A stretch of DNA of 54,347 bases from contig QFQQ01000041.1 in NCBI GenBank assembly GCA_003243445.1, forward strand, positions 1 through 54,347, read 5' to 3'. Below are positions 1-8,156 of this stretch, in pieces. This stretch comes from Citrobacter freundii. GTDB taxonomy: Bacteria; Bacteroidota; Bacteroidia; Chitinophagales; Chitinophagaceae. The notes below the pieces were generated by a model. That model did not search any database, was not told where the DNA came from, and was given only the letters and a program-made list of their open reading frames with translations. The translations under genes and the position numbers were made by a program. The stretch's first letter is position 1. Each line of letters begins with the position of its first letter.

Positions 1-188
1 CAGAGGTTGCTACCGCGCTTTGAAAAGGAATTTATTAAAAGAACCTGGTTTATTTTCAAGAGTGATAATTGTCTTAAACCTTTCAAAACTTTTCAACCAT
101 ATTGGTCTACAAAACTTCGCCAGACTTTTCAAAGCGCGGTAGCAACCTCTGGAACCTCTGGAACTTCTGAAACCTCTCAAACCTGCCC
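1..188. repeat. Nonamer palindrome (family B), left end cut by window
   Basis: Bases 1-27 and 125-151 are a perfect 27-bp inverted repeat. Both contain the core CGCGGTAGCAACC, or its complement, that recurs in family B elsewhere in the window. The right arm continues as degenerate 9-bp units of the type AACCTCTGG/AACTTCTGA to about 188, and the left arm presumably continues outside the window. The 97-bp loop has no gene that I can support. The element ends about 50 bp before the ftcD start. Confidence 0.85.
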
Positions 189-235
189 TCCAACTTTCCC
201 CTCTCTTTCTTACCTTCCCGCTCACAACATCACAT

Positions 236-1912
236 ATGAAAAAAATCATTGAATGTGTTCCCAATTTTAGTGAGGGAAACGACTTGCTTGTTATCAAACA
301 GATCACTGATCAGATCGAAGCTGTTGAAGGTGTACGCTTATTAAATGTAGATCCGGGTAAGGCGACCAACCGTACGGTCGTCACATTTGTTGGCGAGCCC
401 GAAGCCGTTGTAGAAGCGGCTTTCAGGGCCATCAGGAAGGCAGGTGAACTGATCGATATGAGCAAACATACAGGCGAGCACCCACGCATGGGCGCTACCG
501 ATGTTTGCCCGCTGATCCCCATCGCCAATATTTCCATGGAAGAAACGGCCGCGTTTGCGCGTAAACTGGCTGAAAGAGTTGGAACGGAGCTGACACTGCC
601 TGTTTATCTTTACGAAGCTGCACAACCCGATAAATCACGCAGCAATCTCTCCGTGATCCGCGCGGGTGAATACGAGGGATTCTTCAAAAAGATCACACAA
701 CCGGAATGGAAACCTGATTTTGGTCCCGCCGTATTTGATGCCAAACGTGGCGGTACCGTGATTGGTGCCCGTGATTTCCTCATCGCCTATAATATCAATC
801 TTAATACAACTTCCACACGCCGCGCCAATGCAGTCGCGTTCGATGTGCGTGAAGCCGGCCGCGTAAAAACCGAAAACGGAAAGAAAGTACTTGACCAGGA
901 TGGCAAACCTGTTTCTATTCCCGGGTCATTGAAATCAGTCAAAGCCATCGGCTGGTATATCGAAGAATATGGTATCGCGCAGATCTCGATGAACCTGACC
1001 AATATCAACGTTACACCCGTCCATATCGCATTTGATGAAGTATGTAAAAAAGCAGATGCCAGAGGTATCCGTGTGACGGGAAGTGAATTGGTCGGACTCG
1101 TTCCGCTTCAATCATTGCTCGATGCAGGCAGATATTTTTTGCAAAAGCAACAACGCTCTGTCGGCGTATCCGAAAAAGAACTGATCCGGATCGCTGTTAA
1201 GTCAATGGGACTTGATGAACTGACGCCATTCAAACCGGAAGAACGTATCATAGAATACCTGTTGAAAGATCCATCATCAGGCAAACTCATCAATATGACG
1301 CTGACTGATTTTGCGGATGAAACGGCCAGCGAAAGTCCCGCCCCCGGCGGCGGCTCCATTGCCGCTTATGCCGGCGCATTAGGTATATCACTGGCTGGTA
1401 TGGTAGCAAACTTATCTTCCCATAAAAAGGGCTGGGATGACCGCTGGGAGGAATTCAGCAACTGGGCCGACAAAGCCCAGCAATACAAAGCAAGATTGAT
1501 CGGGCTGGTGGATGCCGATACACGTGCGTTCAACCGGATCATGGATGCATTCGGTCTGCCCAAATCAACCGATGCTGAAAAAACAGCGCGTCATGCAGCA
1601 ATCCAGGATGCAACAAAATTTGCGATCGATATTCCATTCCAGGTAATGCAAACTGCATACGAGAGCATGAGTGTGATCAAAGCAATGGCGGAAACAGGAA
1701 ACCCAAATTCTGTATCCGATGCCGGCGTTGGCGCGCTTTGCGCAAGAGCTTCCGTCATGGGCGCATTCATGAACGTACGCATCAATGCCGCCGGATATGA
1801 TGATAAGAAATTTGTAGAAGATATTGTTAGCCGCGGTAAGAAGATCGAAGCAGATACGATTGCGCTTGAAACAGAGATACTGAAGATCGTAAATGATAAA
1901 ATAGGAGTGTAG
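236..1912 (+). CDS. ftcD: Glutamate formimidoyltransferase / formimidoyl-THF cyclodeaminase (fused)
   Basis: This is a bifunctional cytosolic enzyme of histidine degradation and one-carbon metabolism. It moves the formimino group of N-formimino-glutamate to tetrahydrofolate, then deaminates the product to 5,10-methenyl-THF. The 558 residues hold, in order, the formiminotransferase N- and C-subdomains (about 1-180 and 181-325) and the helical cyclodeaminase domain (about 355-558), which begins near the SPAPGGGS motif. The N-terminus KKIIECVPNFSEG is typical of the family, and His82 in KHTGEHPRMG matches the catalytic histidine of the mammalian enzyme. The length is close to that of the fused animal protein, while many bacteria have the two activities on separate chains. 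No hut genes are visible nearby. The ATG at 236 is the only start before the conserved N-terminus. Confidence 0.95.
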   Translation: MKKIIECVPNFSEGNDLLVIKQITDQIEAVEGVRLLNVDPGKATNRTVVTFVGEPEAVVEAAFRAIRKAGELIDMSKHTGEHPRMGATDVCPLIPIANISMEETAAFARKLAERVGTELTLPVYLYEAAQPDKSRSNLSVIRAGEYEGFFKKITQPEWKPDFGPAVFDAKRGGTVIGARDFLIAYNINLNTTSTRRANAVAFDVREAGRVKTENGKKVLDQDGKPVSIPGSLKSVKAIGWYIEEYGIAQISMNLTNINVTPVHIAFDEVCKKADARGIRVTGSELVGLVPLQSLLDAGRYFLQKQQRSVGVSEKELIRIAVKSMGLDELTPFKPEERIIEYLLKDPSSGKLINMTLTDFADETASESPAPGGGSIAAYAGALGISLAGMVANLSSHKKGWDDRWEEFSNWADKAQQYKARLIGLVDADTRAFNRIMDAFGLPKSTDAEKTARHAAIQDATKFAIDIPFQVMQTAYESMSVIKAMAETGNPNSVSDAGVGALCARASVMGAFMNVRINAAGYDDKKFVEDIVSRGKKIEADTIALETEILKIVNDKIGV

Positions 1913-1918
1913 GGACTT

Positions 1919-2106
1919 GGTTTGACTGGCGTAGGGGCCCCCTCTAAATCTCCCCCAAGGGGTAGACTTACCGCCGCCTTAATAAGAGAAGTCAAATCGT
2001 ATTGAATATAAGTTTCAATACGATTTGACTTCTCTTTTATAATGACTGGTCTAAGTCTTCCGCCGCGGCGGAGAGATTTAGAGGGGGCCCCCACGCCAGT
2101 CAAATC
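1919..2106. mobile_element. Nested palindromic element (family C), copy 1
   Basis: Outer arms 1919-1954 and 2071-2105 are inverted copies containing GACTGGCGTAGGGGCC and CTCTAAATCTC. Inside them is a second, perfect 21-bp stem (1985-2005 / 2015-2035). The same outer and inner modules recur at 5624-5885, and the outer module recurs at 36854-37006. This copy lacks the CAATGTCGTTTAGTTAA terminal repeats of the other copies. It fills the convergent gap between ftcD and the patatin gene, and its right end reaches the patatin stop codon. Confidence 0.75.
1985..2039. terminator. Probable bidirectional terminator between convergent genes
   Basis: A 21-bp perfect stem with a 9-nt loop is flanked by T-rich sequence on the right (CTCTTTTA) and lies between the convergent ends of ftcD and the patatin gene. 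It is the inner module of the family C palindrome, so it may be carried by the element. Confidence 0.6.
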
Positions 2107-4369
2107 AAAATGGTATCCCCAAATTAATATACGTCGACACCTTCCCCGTCTGATCACTATACATCAAACTAAGATCCAGCGGTCCCAATGCAAAATTATA
2201 AGAGAACGTCAGCGCATATCCCGAATAAAAATCCCTGCTGGGAAAGAATTTACTCTGACTGATAAAATTATTCATGAGAATATTTGCCCTGCCCGTAATA
2301 TAAGTAGAGTTGAATACCTGCCATCTCAATCCTCCCTGCATCGCTGCATAAGCTGCGCTGTACACAGAGCCTTCCTGTAATCCTGCAAACAATACCTGTC
2401 TTCTGAAAAGCTTCACCATTCCACCGATCACAAATTCGTTCATTACATTGTCGCCATAATTAAAATTGATGCCACTCTGTGCTGTGATGAAACCTGTTGC
2501 TTTTTTTGTCAATGGCAGATAACCCTCCACCGTTCCCGTTGTATAAAAGAACGGTTTATTGGTTGTTCGGAAAGAGTCCGTATTATTCAATGGTTGCCCG
2601 TTCCGTAAGAATGAGATCTTCAGATCCTGCCGCACGATACGCCCACCTTCGATCTCCAGTTTCAAACCTTTGTTCGGAAAAATGGCACGGTCGAGCGTAT
2701 TTCTGTTAAGATAAGTGAAGAGGGTTGAGAACTGACTTCTTCCGTTGAATCCAAGCTCCGGTGTGATCGTCGGTTTGAATTTTAACCATTCAAAACGATG
2801 ACCTACACCAAGTGTGAGATTACGCTGACTGGTGTAATGGAATTTTTCGGAAACTTCCCAGTAGTTCTGATTATAAAGCCCGGTCTGTTTGAACTGATCA
2901 TAAGCGATAAAATCAAGCCGGTCAAATTGTGTTTTTAAGGTAAAACCAAAGTTCTTTAGTCGTCCTAAATATTGCAGATGTTCCGCACGCAAACGCAGGC
3001 TCTCGCCCAGATTCAGTGTAACAAGGCTTCTTGAATTCGGCGTAAAGAAATTACGGGCGGTAATATTGCCCACGATGCTGATGCCCGAAAATCTTGTATA
3101 ATGAATGCCAAGCTTTGCAAATGTCAATGCATTCTCTTCCACGTCAAAATTGATATGGCAGGTACCATCGGCTTTTTCTTCCAGCGCATAGTTGATGCGT
3201 TTGTAGTAGCGTGTACCAAATGCACGTCTTACCAGGTCAGCAAGTTTTTTTGCCGTATAGGTTTCGTTTGTGATAAACCCCATCGTATGAACAAAGAACT
3301 CCGGAGATGTTTTTTCCAGGCCTTTTACATTATAAGAACTGATCTTTACTTCTGAAACTTGTGGCAGCCTGTTCTTAACGACCTCCTGTTTTCCATAGAT
3401 CGCATCCAGTGAATCGGCCATGCGTTTGAATGTTGGATAAAGCTTTCGACCTTCTTCCATTCCTTTTTCAATGATCGCTGCAGCTTCAGCAAAGCTTCCC
3501 ATATTATAGTTCTCCAACTGGAAAGGAATATAGATATCGCAAAGCGGGATCTCTTTTTTCGAATCTTCACTTTCACGGAAGAATGCCACCTGCAATAAGA
3601 TCTGGAACACATTCCTGATCTTATCAGAAGGAAGCAATCCACCCGCCACATTACTGCCGATCACAATATTGGCACCCATTTCACGCACATCCCTCACCGG
3701 AAAATTGCGAACAATACCACCGTCCACCAGCTTTCCTTTTTCATAGTTCACTGCTGTGAAAAAGGAAGGGATCGCCATGCTGGAGCGGATCGCATTCGTG
3801 ATTTCTCCCTTTGCCATCACCACCGCTTCACCACTGCCAACATCTGTGCTGATACAACGAAAGGGAATATTGAATTTGGAAAAATCTTTTACATTATAAA
3901 CCGGGAAGAACAATTCGGAGAATTTCAACCATAATTCCTGACCTTCAAGCAAACCGGTCGACAAATGGAACCTGTTATTGATCCAGGGCAGCTCAACGAT
4001 ATATTTCGAAGCTTCTTCTTTTTCTTCCATCAGCAGGCTGCGAAGATTGCTTCCGTTGCGGAACAGGGCATCCCAATCGATCACTTCCACCAGTTTCACC
4101 AGCGTATCTGCTGAATAACCCACAGCATACAAACCACCAAGGATGGCACCCATACTGGTGCCCGTCACATAATCCACTTTCAATCCGGCAGAATCGATCG
4201 CTTTCAGGATACCCAGGTGCGCCAATCCCTTGGCTCCGCCACCACTAAGCGTCACACCGATCTTTGGCCGCTGCGCAAATGAATAAATGGGAACAATAAT
4301 AAGGAGCAGAAGGATTATCCTGGGTTTCAAAGGTTGTATATGATTTGGACGGTTGATACGATTGACCAC
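2105..4369 (-). CDS. Patatin-like phospholipase with C-terminal BamA-type barrel
   Basis: The 754-residue predicted outer-membrane protein has a signal peptide (hydrophobic about 18-30, cleavage near SFAQ). Next comes a patatin domain with oxyanion-hole motif SGGGAKG (42-48), nucleophile Ser72 in GTSMG and catalytic Asp216 in DGG. After about residue 320 there is a POTRA-like segment and a long beta-rich region ending in the aromatic GIPF, as expected of a bacterial surface-antigen (BamA/Omp85-like) barrel. The family is related to Pseudomonas PlpD, in which the lipase is coupled to an outer-membrane barrel; whether this one exports or retains its lipase cannot be told. The start is GTG (complement of 4367-4369), because no ATG precedes the signal peptide core. 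The stop lies at the edge of a family C palindrome. Confidence 0.9.
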   Translation of the reverse strand: MVNRINRPNHIQPLKPRIILLLLIIVPIYSFAQRPKIGVTLSGGGAKGLAHLGILKAIDSAGLKVDYVTGTSMGAILGGLYAVGYSADTLVKLVEVIDWDALFRNGSNLRSLLMEEKEEASKYIVELPWINNRFHLSTGLLEGQELWLKFSELFFPVYNVKDFSKFNIPFRCISTDVGSGEAVVMAKGEITNAIRSSMAIPSFFTAVNYEKGKLVDGGIVRNFPVRDVREMGANIVIGSNVAGGLLPSDKIRNVFQILLQVAFFRESEDSKKEIPLCDIYIPFQLENYNMGSFAEAAAIIEKGMEEGRKLYPTFKRMADSLDAIYGKQEVVKNRLPQVSEVKISSYNVKGLEKTSPEFFVHTMGFITNETYTAKKLADLVRRAFGTRYYKRINYALEEKADGTCHINFDVEENALTFAKLGIHYTRFSGISIVGNITARNFFTPNSRSLVTLNLGESLRLRAEHLQYLGRLKNFGFTLKTQFDRLDFIAYDQFKQTGLYNQNYWEVSEKFHYTSQRNLTLGVGHRFEWLKFKPTITPELGFNGRSQFSTLFTYLNRNTLDRAIFPNKGLKLEIEGGRIVRQDLKISFLRNGQPLNNTDSFRTTNKPFFYTTGTVEGYLPLTKKATGFITAQSGINFNYGDNVMNEFVIGGMVKLFRRQVLFAGLQEGSVYSAAYAAMQGGLRWQVFNSTYITGRANILMNNFISQSKFFPSRDFYSGYALTFSYNFALGPLDLSLMYSDQTGKVSTYINLGIPF

Positions 4370-4402
4370 AAAATAACAAATAAGAAGGAAACGGGGTAGA
4401 AG

Positions 4403-4593
4403 TTCGATGTTGGATGTTCGATGTTCGGATCCAGGTCACAATTACAAAATAAAAACGAAACCCGCCACAAAAGAAAGGTTTCGTTTTTATTAAAATATCT
4501 CAAATCAAAGTCGACCATCGACTGTGTCCGCCGTAACGAAGTGAAGGAGGAACATCGACCATCGAGCATCCAACATCGACCATCGAACATCCC
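4403..4593. repeat. Heptamer palindrome (family A) around a terminator
   Basis: The left arm (4403-4427, 7-bp units of the type GATGTTC/GATGTTG) and right arm (about 4510-4593, CATCGAC/CATCGAA units) are inverted with respect to each other and flank the hairpin at 4448-4490. The right arm also contains a non-heptamer block, GTCCGCCGTAACGAAG and flanks (about 4525-4556), that reappears twice at 51945-52090. Confidence 0.75.
4448..4490. terminator. Terminator of the BON/SH3 operon
   Basis: An AAAACGAAACC...GGTTTCGTTTT stem has A/T-rich tracts on both sides. It lies downstream of the leftward SH3 gene and upstream of the leftward patatin gene. Read leftward, it ends the BON-SH3 transcript. Confidence 0.7.
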
Positions 4594-4596
4594 TTC

Positions 4597-5019
4597 TCAC
4601 GCTTCCGGCGTCAAATACTCCGCATAAGCATATCCTTCTTCACCTTTCTCCGTTCTCACCAGCCACCACTGATCATTTGTTTTGCTGACCAGAGTAACCG
4701 TCGAGTGATGCGCCGCTTTTCCGATAACAGGCTGATCGGTGCCCGGGCCTTTACGGATATTGAGATTTGATTTCTCTGTGGTCACTTTTGCTTTTGTGCC
4801 CGGAGCAGCACTGCTCACGTTTACATTCATTACCACATCGCCGGTGAGAAAGTTAGGATCGATCTTATTGTAAATCTCCCATAGCTGATCTTTCACCGCT
4901 CCGGAAGGCGCTTCGCCATCTATATACAACACGCCATCTTTTTCAATCGCCTGCAACCCGGTAACGCCGGATGCTTTAGCAGCATCCAGCAGTTCTTTGT
5001 ATTTATCCTGAAGTGCCAT
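4597..5019 (-). CDS. BON-like / bacterial SH3 domain protein
   Basis: The 140-residue protein has no signal peptide or membrane segment. Residues about 1-70 resemble a BON/LysM-associated fold (DGVLYIDGEAPS, VKDQLWEIYNKID). Residues about 76-140 form an SH3b domain (NLNIRKGPGTD, WWLVRTEKGEEGYAYAEYL), a module that commonly binds peptide or cell-wall ligands. It is the second gene of a leftward pair, 15 bp after the BON lipoprotein gene. Both carry BON-like elements, so a shared envelope-stress role is plausible but unproven. The ATG at 5017-5019 is the natural start; no Shine-Dalgarno sequence is visible. Confidence 0.75.
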   Translation of the reverse strand: MALQDKYKELLDAAKASGVTGLQAIEKDGVLYIDGEAPSGAVKDQLWEIYNKIDPNFLTGDVVMNVNVSSAAPGTKAKVTTEKSNLNIRKGPGTDQPVIGKAAHHSTVTLVSKTNDQWWLVRTEKGEEGYAYAEYLTPEA

Positions 5020-5034
5020 AAAATTTGTTTTTCG

Positions 5035-5532
5035 TTACTTGACTTTTAAACCTTTCGCATCCACTTTCTTTGGACGCAATCCATCCAGGGCCATTTTCAC
5101 TTTTTTCCATTCCGCAGCGCTTGCTTCACCTGTAACGGTGATCACTCCATCCGTTACAGTAGCTTTTATACCGGGATGATCTTTTAATGCATCGGTAACA
5201 CCTTTTGTAAGTGGATCATTATCCGAGATCACCGGCTCTGCAGGAGCGGGAGGCGGTGGCGGTGCGACGCTTGTATTATCTGTTACTGATTTTACGCCTT
5301 TAACACCGATCACATGAGAATTCAGTGATGTCTTTACTGAAGGATCGGCCACCATCCCATTTACCGTTACCACGCCATCTTTTACCTCAGCAGTCAGGCC
5401 TGCAAAACTTGGTTCGGATGCAAGCACCGCATCCACTTCCGTTTTAATTTCTTCATCTTTTGGACCGCTTTTACATGCCGGTAAATAGGAGAGTGTAGCG
5501 ATGAATGCCATCGCAACAAATAATCTTTTCAT
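5035..5532 (-). CDS. Lipoprotein with two BON domains
   Basis: The 165-residue protein has signal MKRLFVAMAF and a lipobox ending at Cys20 (LPAC). It carries two BON domains (about 27-80 and 110-165, each with the pattern VKDGVVTVNG / VTDGVITVTG) joined by a proline-rich linker (APPPPPAPAEP). BON domains in OsmY- and DolP-like proteins bind phospholipid surfaces, so a periplasmic envelope-maintenance role is likely. The open frame extends another 69 codons upstream, but that part runs through a repeat element and lacks a signal. The lipoprotein start at 5530-5532 is therefore preferred. It is the first gene of the pair with the SH3 gene. Confidence 0.85.
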   Translation of the reverse strand: MKRLFVAMAFIATLSYLPACKSGPKDEEIKTEVDAVLASEPSFAGLTAEVKDGVVTVNGMVADPSVKTSLNSHVIGVKGVKSVTDNTSVAPPPPPAPAEPVISDNDPLTKGVTDALKDHPGIKATVTDGVITVTGEASAAEWKKVKMALDGLRPKKVDAKGLKVK

Positions 5533-5623
5533 ATAACTGAGTTTTAGATTTACAAATACCTGCCGGTTCACAGGCTTTGACATGGCAATGTGACAATAGA
5601 CGTGCCATAAACACCGTCCAACA

Positions 5624-5885
5624 GTATAATTCAATGTCGTTTGATTAGCAAAGCCTGCCTGAGTTGCCTGGCATAGGGCCCCTCTAAATCTCTCCGCCGC
5701 GGCGGAAGACTTATCACCGCCCGAAATATGAGAAGTCAAATCGTATTGAATACTTATATTCTATACGATTTGGCTTTTCTTTTTTAATGACTGTTCAAAG
5801 TCTTCCGCCGCGGCGGAGAGATTAGAGGGGGCCCTACGCCACGCGAGCGAATGGCTTTCGTTTAACTAAACGACATTACATTATA
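5624..5885. mobile_element. MITE-like nested palindrome (family C), copy 2
   Basis: Terminal inverted repeats ATTCAATGTCGTTTGATTA (about 5629-5647) and TTTAACTAAACGACATTACA (about 5861-5880) bracket a second inverted repeat (CTCTAAATCTCTCCGCCGCGG and complement) and an inner hairpin at 5731-5780. The inner hairpin shares AGAAGTCAAATCGTATTGAAT in two parts with copy 1. The element is about 260 bp, has no coding capacity and lies in the 460-bp gap between the BON gene and the ABC-F gene. The ends match those of copies 3 and 4. Confidence 0.75.
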
Positions 5886-5918
5886 ATAGTTAATAGCTTT
5901 TATTTTTTTGTATAAAAG

Positions 5919-5944
5919 CAATAGCCGGAAAACTCCGGCTATTT
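5919..5944 (-). terminator. Terminator of the ABC-F gene
   Basis: The stem AATAGCCGG/CCGGCTATT has a 6-nt loop. On the minus strand it is followed by a T/A-rich run including seven consecutive T/A pairs. It lies about 50 bp beyond the leftward ABC-F stop codon. Confidence 0.7.
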
Positions 5945-5992
5945 AAGGATATAACAAATAATAATGGATTGTCTGCGGTCCGCGGTGGGTGG

Positions 5993-7960
5993 TCAACCCT
6001 TCTCCATCTCCATTATTTTTTCAAAAGTTTGTTCGTATTCAGTATTTGCCCGGGATAATTCTGTCTCCGCTGTTTTATAAGCATCCTCCGCCTGTTTAAA
6101 TTTCGTTTTATCTGTATACGTAGCAGGATCGGCTAATGCTGCTTCCAGTCTTGCTTTTTCTTTATTCAGTTGCGCGATCTTTTCTTCGAGCTGTTGAAAA
6201 TTCTTCTGCAGTTTCTGCAATTCTTTTTTTGCTTCTTTATTGATCGGCGCAGAGACAACAGGCGCTGCCGGCTGTACAGGTTTGACTTCAGGTTTTGGCT
6301 CCTGTTTCTCCTGTTGCTTTCCCGCTTTGGTTTCTGCTTTTTTCAGTTCAGCTTCCTGTTTGGCCATACGTTCTTTCCAGGCAACCCATTCATCATAAGT
6401 TCCCTTGAATTCTTTTACCTTTTGATCAACGATCTCCCAGATCTTATTGGCTGTTTTGGAAACAAAATAACGGTCGTGGCTGACCAGGATCAGGCTTCCT
6501 TCGTACTTTTTCAATGCGTCGATCAGCAGATCACAGCTATGCATATCAAGGTGGTTGGTAGGTTCGTCAAGCATCAGGAAATTTGCTTTACTCACCATTG
6601 TTTTTGCGAGAGCAACTCTTGCTTTTTCACCACCACTCAATACGCGGATCTTTTTATCGGAGTCATCGCCGCTGAAGAGAAAACATCCCAGCAGCGTGCG
6701 CAGTTCCTGTTCTGTCATCTGGCTGCCGCATTCTTTCATTTCATCCAGAATGGTATTGTTGATGTTCAACGCTTCCAGCTGATGCTGCGCGTAAAAGCTT
6801 TCTTCAACATTGTGTCCCCATTTGCGTTCGCCCTCATAACTCTCTACACCTGCGATGATGCGGAGCAGGGTAGACTTGCCCTTACCATTTGCACCGATCA
6901 GTGCGATCTTATCCCCGCGATCGATCTCCGCGGATGTTTCTTCAACAATGATATTTTCACCGAATGATTTGGTGATATCTTTCAATTCCACCAATACACG
7001 TCCCGGCGTTTTATCCACGCGGAAGTTGATCTTGATATTGGGTCTTTCGATCTGTACGTCTTCGATCCGTTCCAGTTTATCCAGGCGTTTCTGTATACTT
7101 TGCGCTTGTGCGGCTTTACTTGCTTTGGCTTTGAACCGTTCCACGAAACGCTCCTGCTGACGGATATAATCCTGCTGATTTTCGAAAGCCTTTTGCTGCA
7201 GATCTATCCTTACAGCTTTTTCCTTTTCATAAAAATCGTAATTGCCATTGTAGATATGCAATTCCTGCTGATATAGCTCCACGATTTTCGTCACCATCCG
7301 GTTCAGAAAATATTTATCGTGGCTCACGATCACCACGGAACCCTGGTAATGCAGCAGGTATTTTTCCAGCCATTCGATAGACGGAAGATCAAGGTGGTTC
7401 GTAGGCTCATCCAATAATAACAGATCCGGTGCCGCCAGGATCATCTTTGCCAGCAGTACACGCATTCTCCAGCCACCACTGAATTCTTTATATGGTCTTT
7501 GCAGATCAGCATTGGAGAATCCAAGTCCCTGCAGCACTTCTTCAGTGCGGTGATGAATATCATAACCGCCGCGAGTTTCCAGTTCGTGCAGTTTATCCGA
7601 GTATTCGTGCAATATTTTTTCGTCGCCTGTCTTCTCCAGTTCCTTTCCCAGTTCTTCGATCTCCTTTTCCAGTTGCAGCACTCTTTCAAATGCGCTCAAT
7701 GCCACCTGGTGAATGCTTTCATTCGTGTCAAAGCTCAGCAGATCCTGGTGCAGATACCCGATAGTAGTAGTCCGGCTTCTTTCTACTGTTCCCGCCGACG
7801 GTGTATACTGCCCCACCAGCAATTTCAACAAAGTCGATTTTCCTGTTCCATTATATCCGATCAACCCGATCCGCTCACCCGGCTGTATATGCCAGGTTGC
7901 ATCCTCCAGGATAACTCTTGCTCCAAATTCGAATGTGACGTTTTGTAGGCCTGCTAACAT
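5993..7960 (-). CDS. ABC-F family ATPase (Uup/YheS-like)
   Basis: The 655-residue cytosolic protein has two ABC domains and no membrane segment. The first Walker A is GYNGTGKST (35-43), with signature SGGWR and Walker B LLLLDEPTNHLD. The second half has GANGKGKST, SGGEKARV and FLMLDEPTNHLD. The charged interdomain linker and the C-terminal coiled coil (about 560-655, rich in K/E/Q) are typical of ribosome-acting ABC-F proteins such as Uup. The family works on the ribosomal E-site during elongation stalls; some members give antibiotic protection, but that cannot be assigned here. The frame is open to 8116, yet those 52 codons cross a repeat palindrome. The ATG at 7958-7960 starts exactly at the conserved ABC domain. 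Confidence 0.9.
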   Translation of the reverse strand: MLAGLQNVTFEFGARVILEDATWHIQPGERIGLIGYNGTGKSTLLKLLVGQYTPSAGTVERSRTTTIGYLHQDLLSFDTNESIHQVALSAFERVLQLEKEIEELGKELEKTGDEKILHEYSDKLHELETRGGYDIHHRTEEVLQGLGFSNADLQRPYKEFSGGWRMRVLLAKMILAAPDLLLLDEPTNHLDLPSIEWLEKYLLHYQGSVVIVSHDKYFLNRMVTKIVELYQQELHIYNGNYDFYEKEKAVRIDLQQKAFENQQDYIRQQERFVERFKAKASKAAQAQSIQKRLDKLERIEDVQIERPNIKINFRVDKTPGRVLVELKDITKSFGENIIVEETSAEIDRGDKIALIGANGKGKSTLLRIIAGVESYEGERKWGHNVEESFYAQHQLEALNINNTILDEMKECGSQMTEQELRTLLGCFLFSGDDSDKKIRVLSGGEKARVALAKTMVSKANFLMLDEPTNHLDMHSCDLLIDALKKYEGSLILVSHDRYFVSKTANKIWEIVDQKVKEFKGTYDEWVAWKERMAKQEAELKKAETKAGKQQEKQEPKPEVKPVQPAAPVVSAPINKEAKKELQKLQKNFQQLEEKIAQLNKEKARLEAALADPATYTDKTKFKQAEDAYKTAETELSRANTEYEQTFEKIMEMEKG

Positions 7961-7994
7961 GCTATTCTTATGTGTTGTTAATTTCTGTTTTTCA

Positions 7995-8074
7995 CCCGAT
8001 GTTGGATGTTGGATGGTCGATGGTCGGGTTCCGGTCAGATGCCGACCATCGACCATCCAACATCCAACATCGGG
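7995..8074. repeat. Perfect heptamer palindrome (family A) in a divergent promoter region
   Basis: Arms 7995-8027 and 8042-8074 are identical inverted copies (33 of 33 bases) around a 14-nt loop. Each arm is made of 7-bp units in the order GATGTTG, GATGTTG, GATGGTC, GATGGTC. It lies between the divergent ABC-F and DUF3347 genes, so it cannot be a simple terminator for either. Confidence 0.9.
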
Positions 8075-8132
8075 CGCCTTACATCGATACCGGCCGCAAA
8101 AATAAAGCATTCCCAATTGCCGTTCCGGCGAT

Positions 8133-8140
8133 TATCTTTG
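8133..8140 (+). promoter_or_regulatory. -7 box TATCTTTG upstream of the DUF3347 gene
   Basis: An exact match to the Bacteroidota -7 consensus TAnnTTTG lies 16 bp before the ATG. No clear -33 TTTG is found at the expected spacing, so this is a partial promoter call. Confidence 0.4.
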
Positions 8141-8156
8141 TTGAAATGCTGATTCC

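Noticed and set aside
236..1912. Frameshift or false fusion in ftcD
   Set aside because: The reading frame is continuous with both domains complete, as in known bifunctional enzymes, so no error is indicated.
1919..2106. Possible tRNA or structured RNA gene in the GC-rich palindrome
   Set aside because: The inverted repeats are linear and nested, with no cloverleaf or anticodon arm, and are repeated elsewhere as a mobile-type element.
5533..5739. 69-codon N-terminal extension of the BON lipoprotein
   Set aside because: It crosses a family C element and would bury the lipoprotein signal peptide; the internal ATG is preferred.
6170..6967. 265-codon rightward frame opposite the ABC-F gene
   Set aside because: It is antisense to a well-supported ABC-F ATPase, with Phe/Cys/Arg-rich low-quality sequence typical of a shadow frame.
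7961..8116. 52-codon N-terminal extension of the ABC-F protein
   Set aside because: It is encoded by the perfect heptamer palindrome and lies outside the conserved ABC-F N-terminus.
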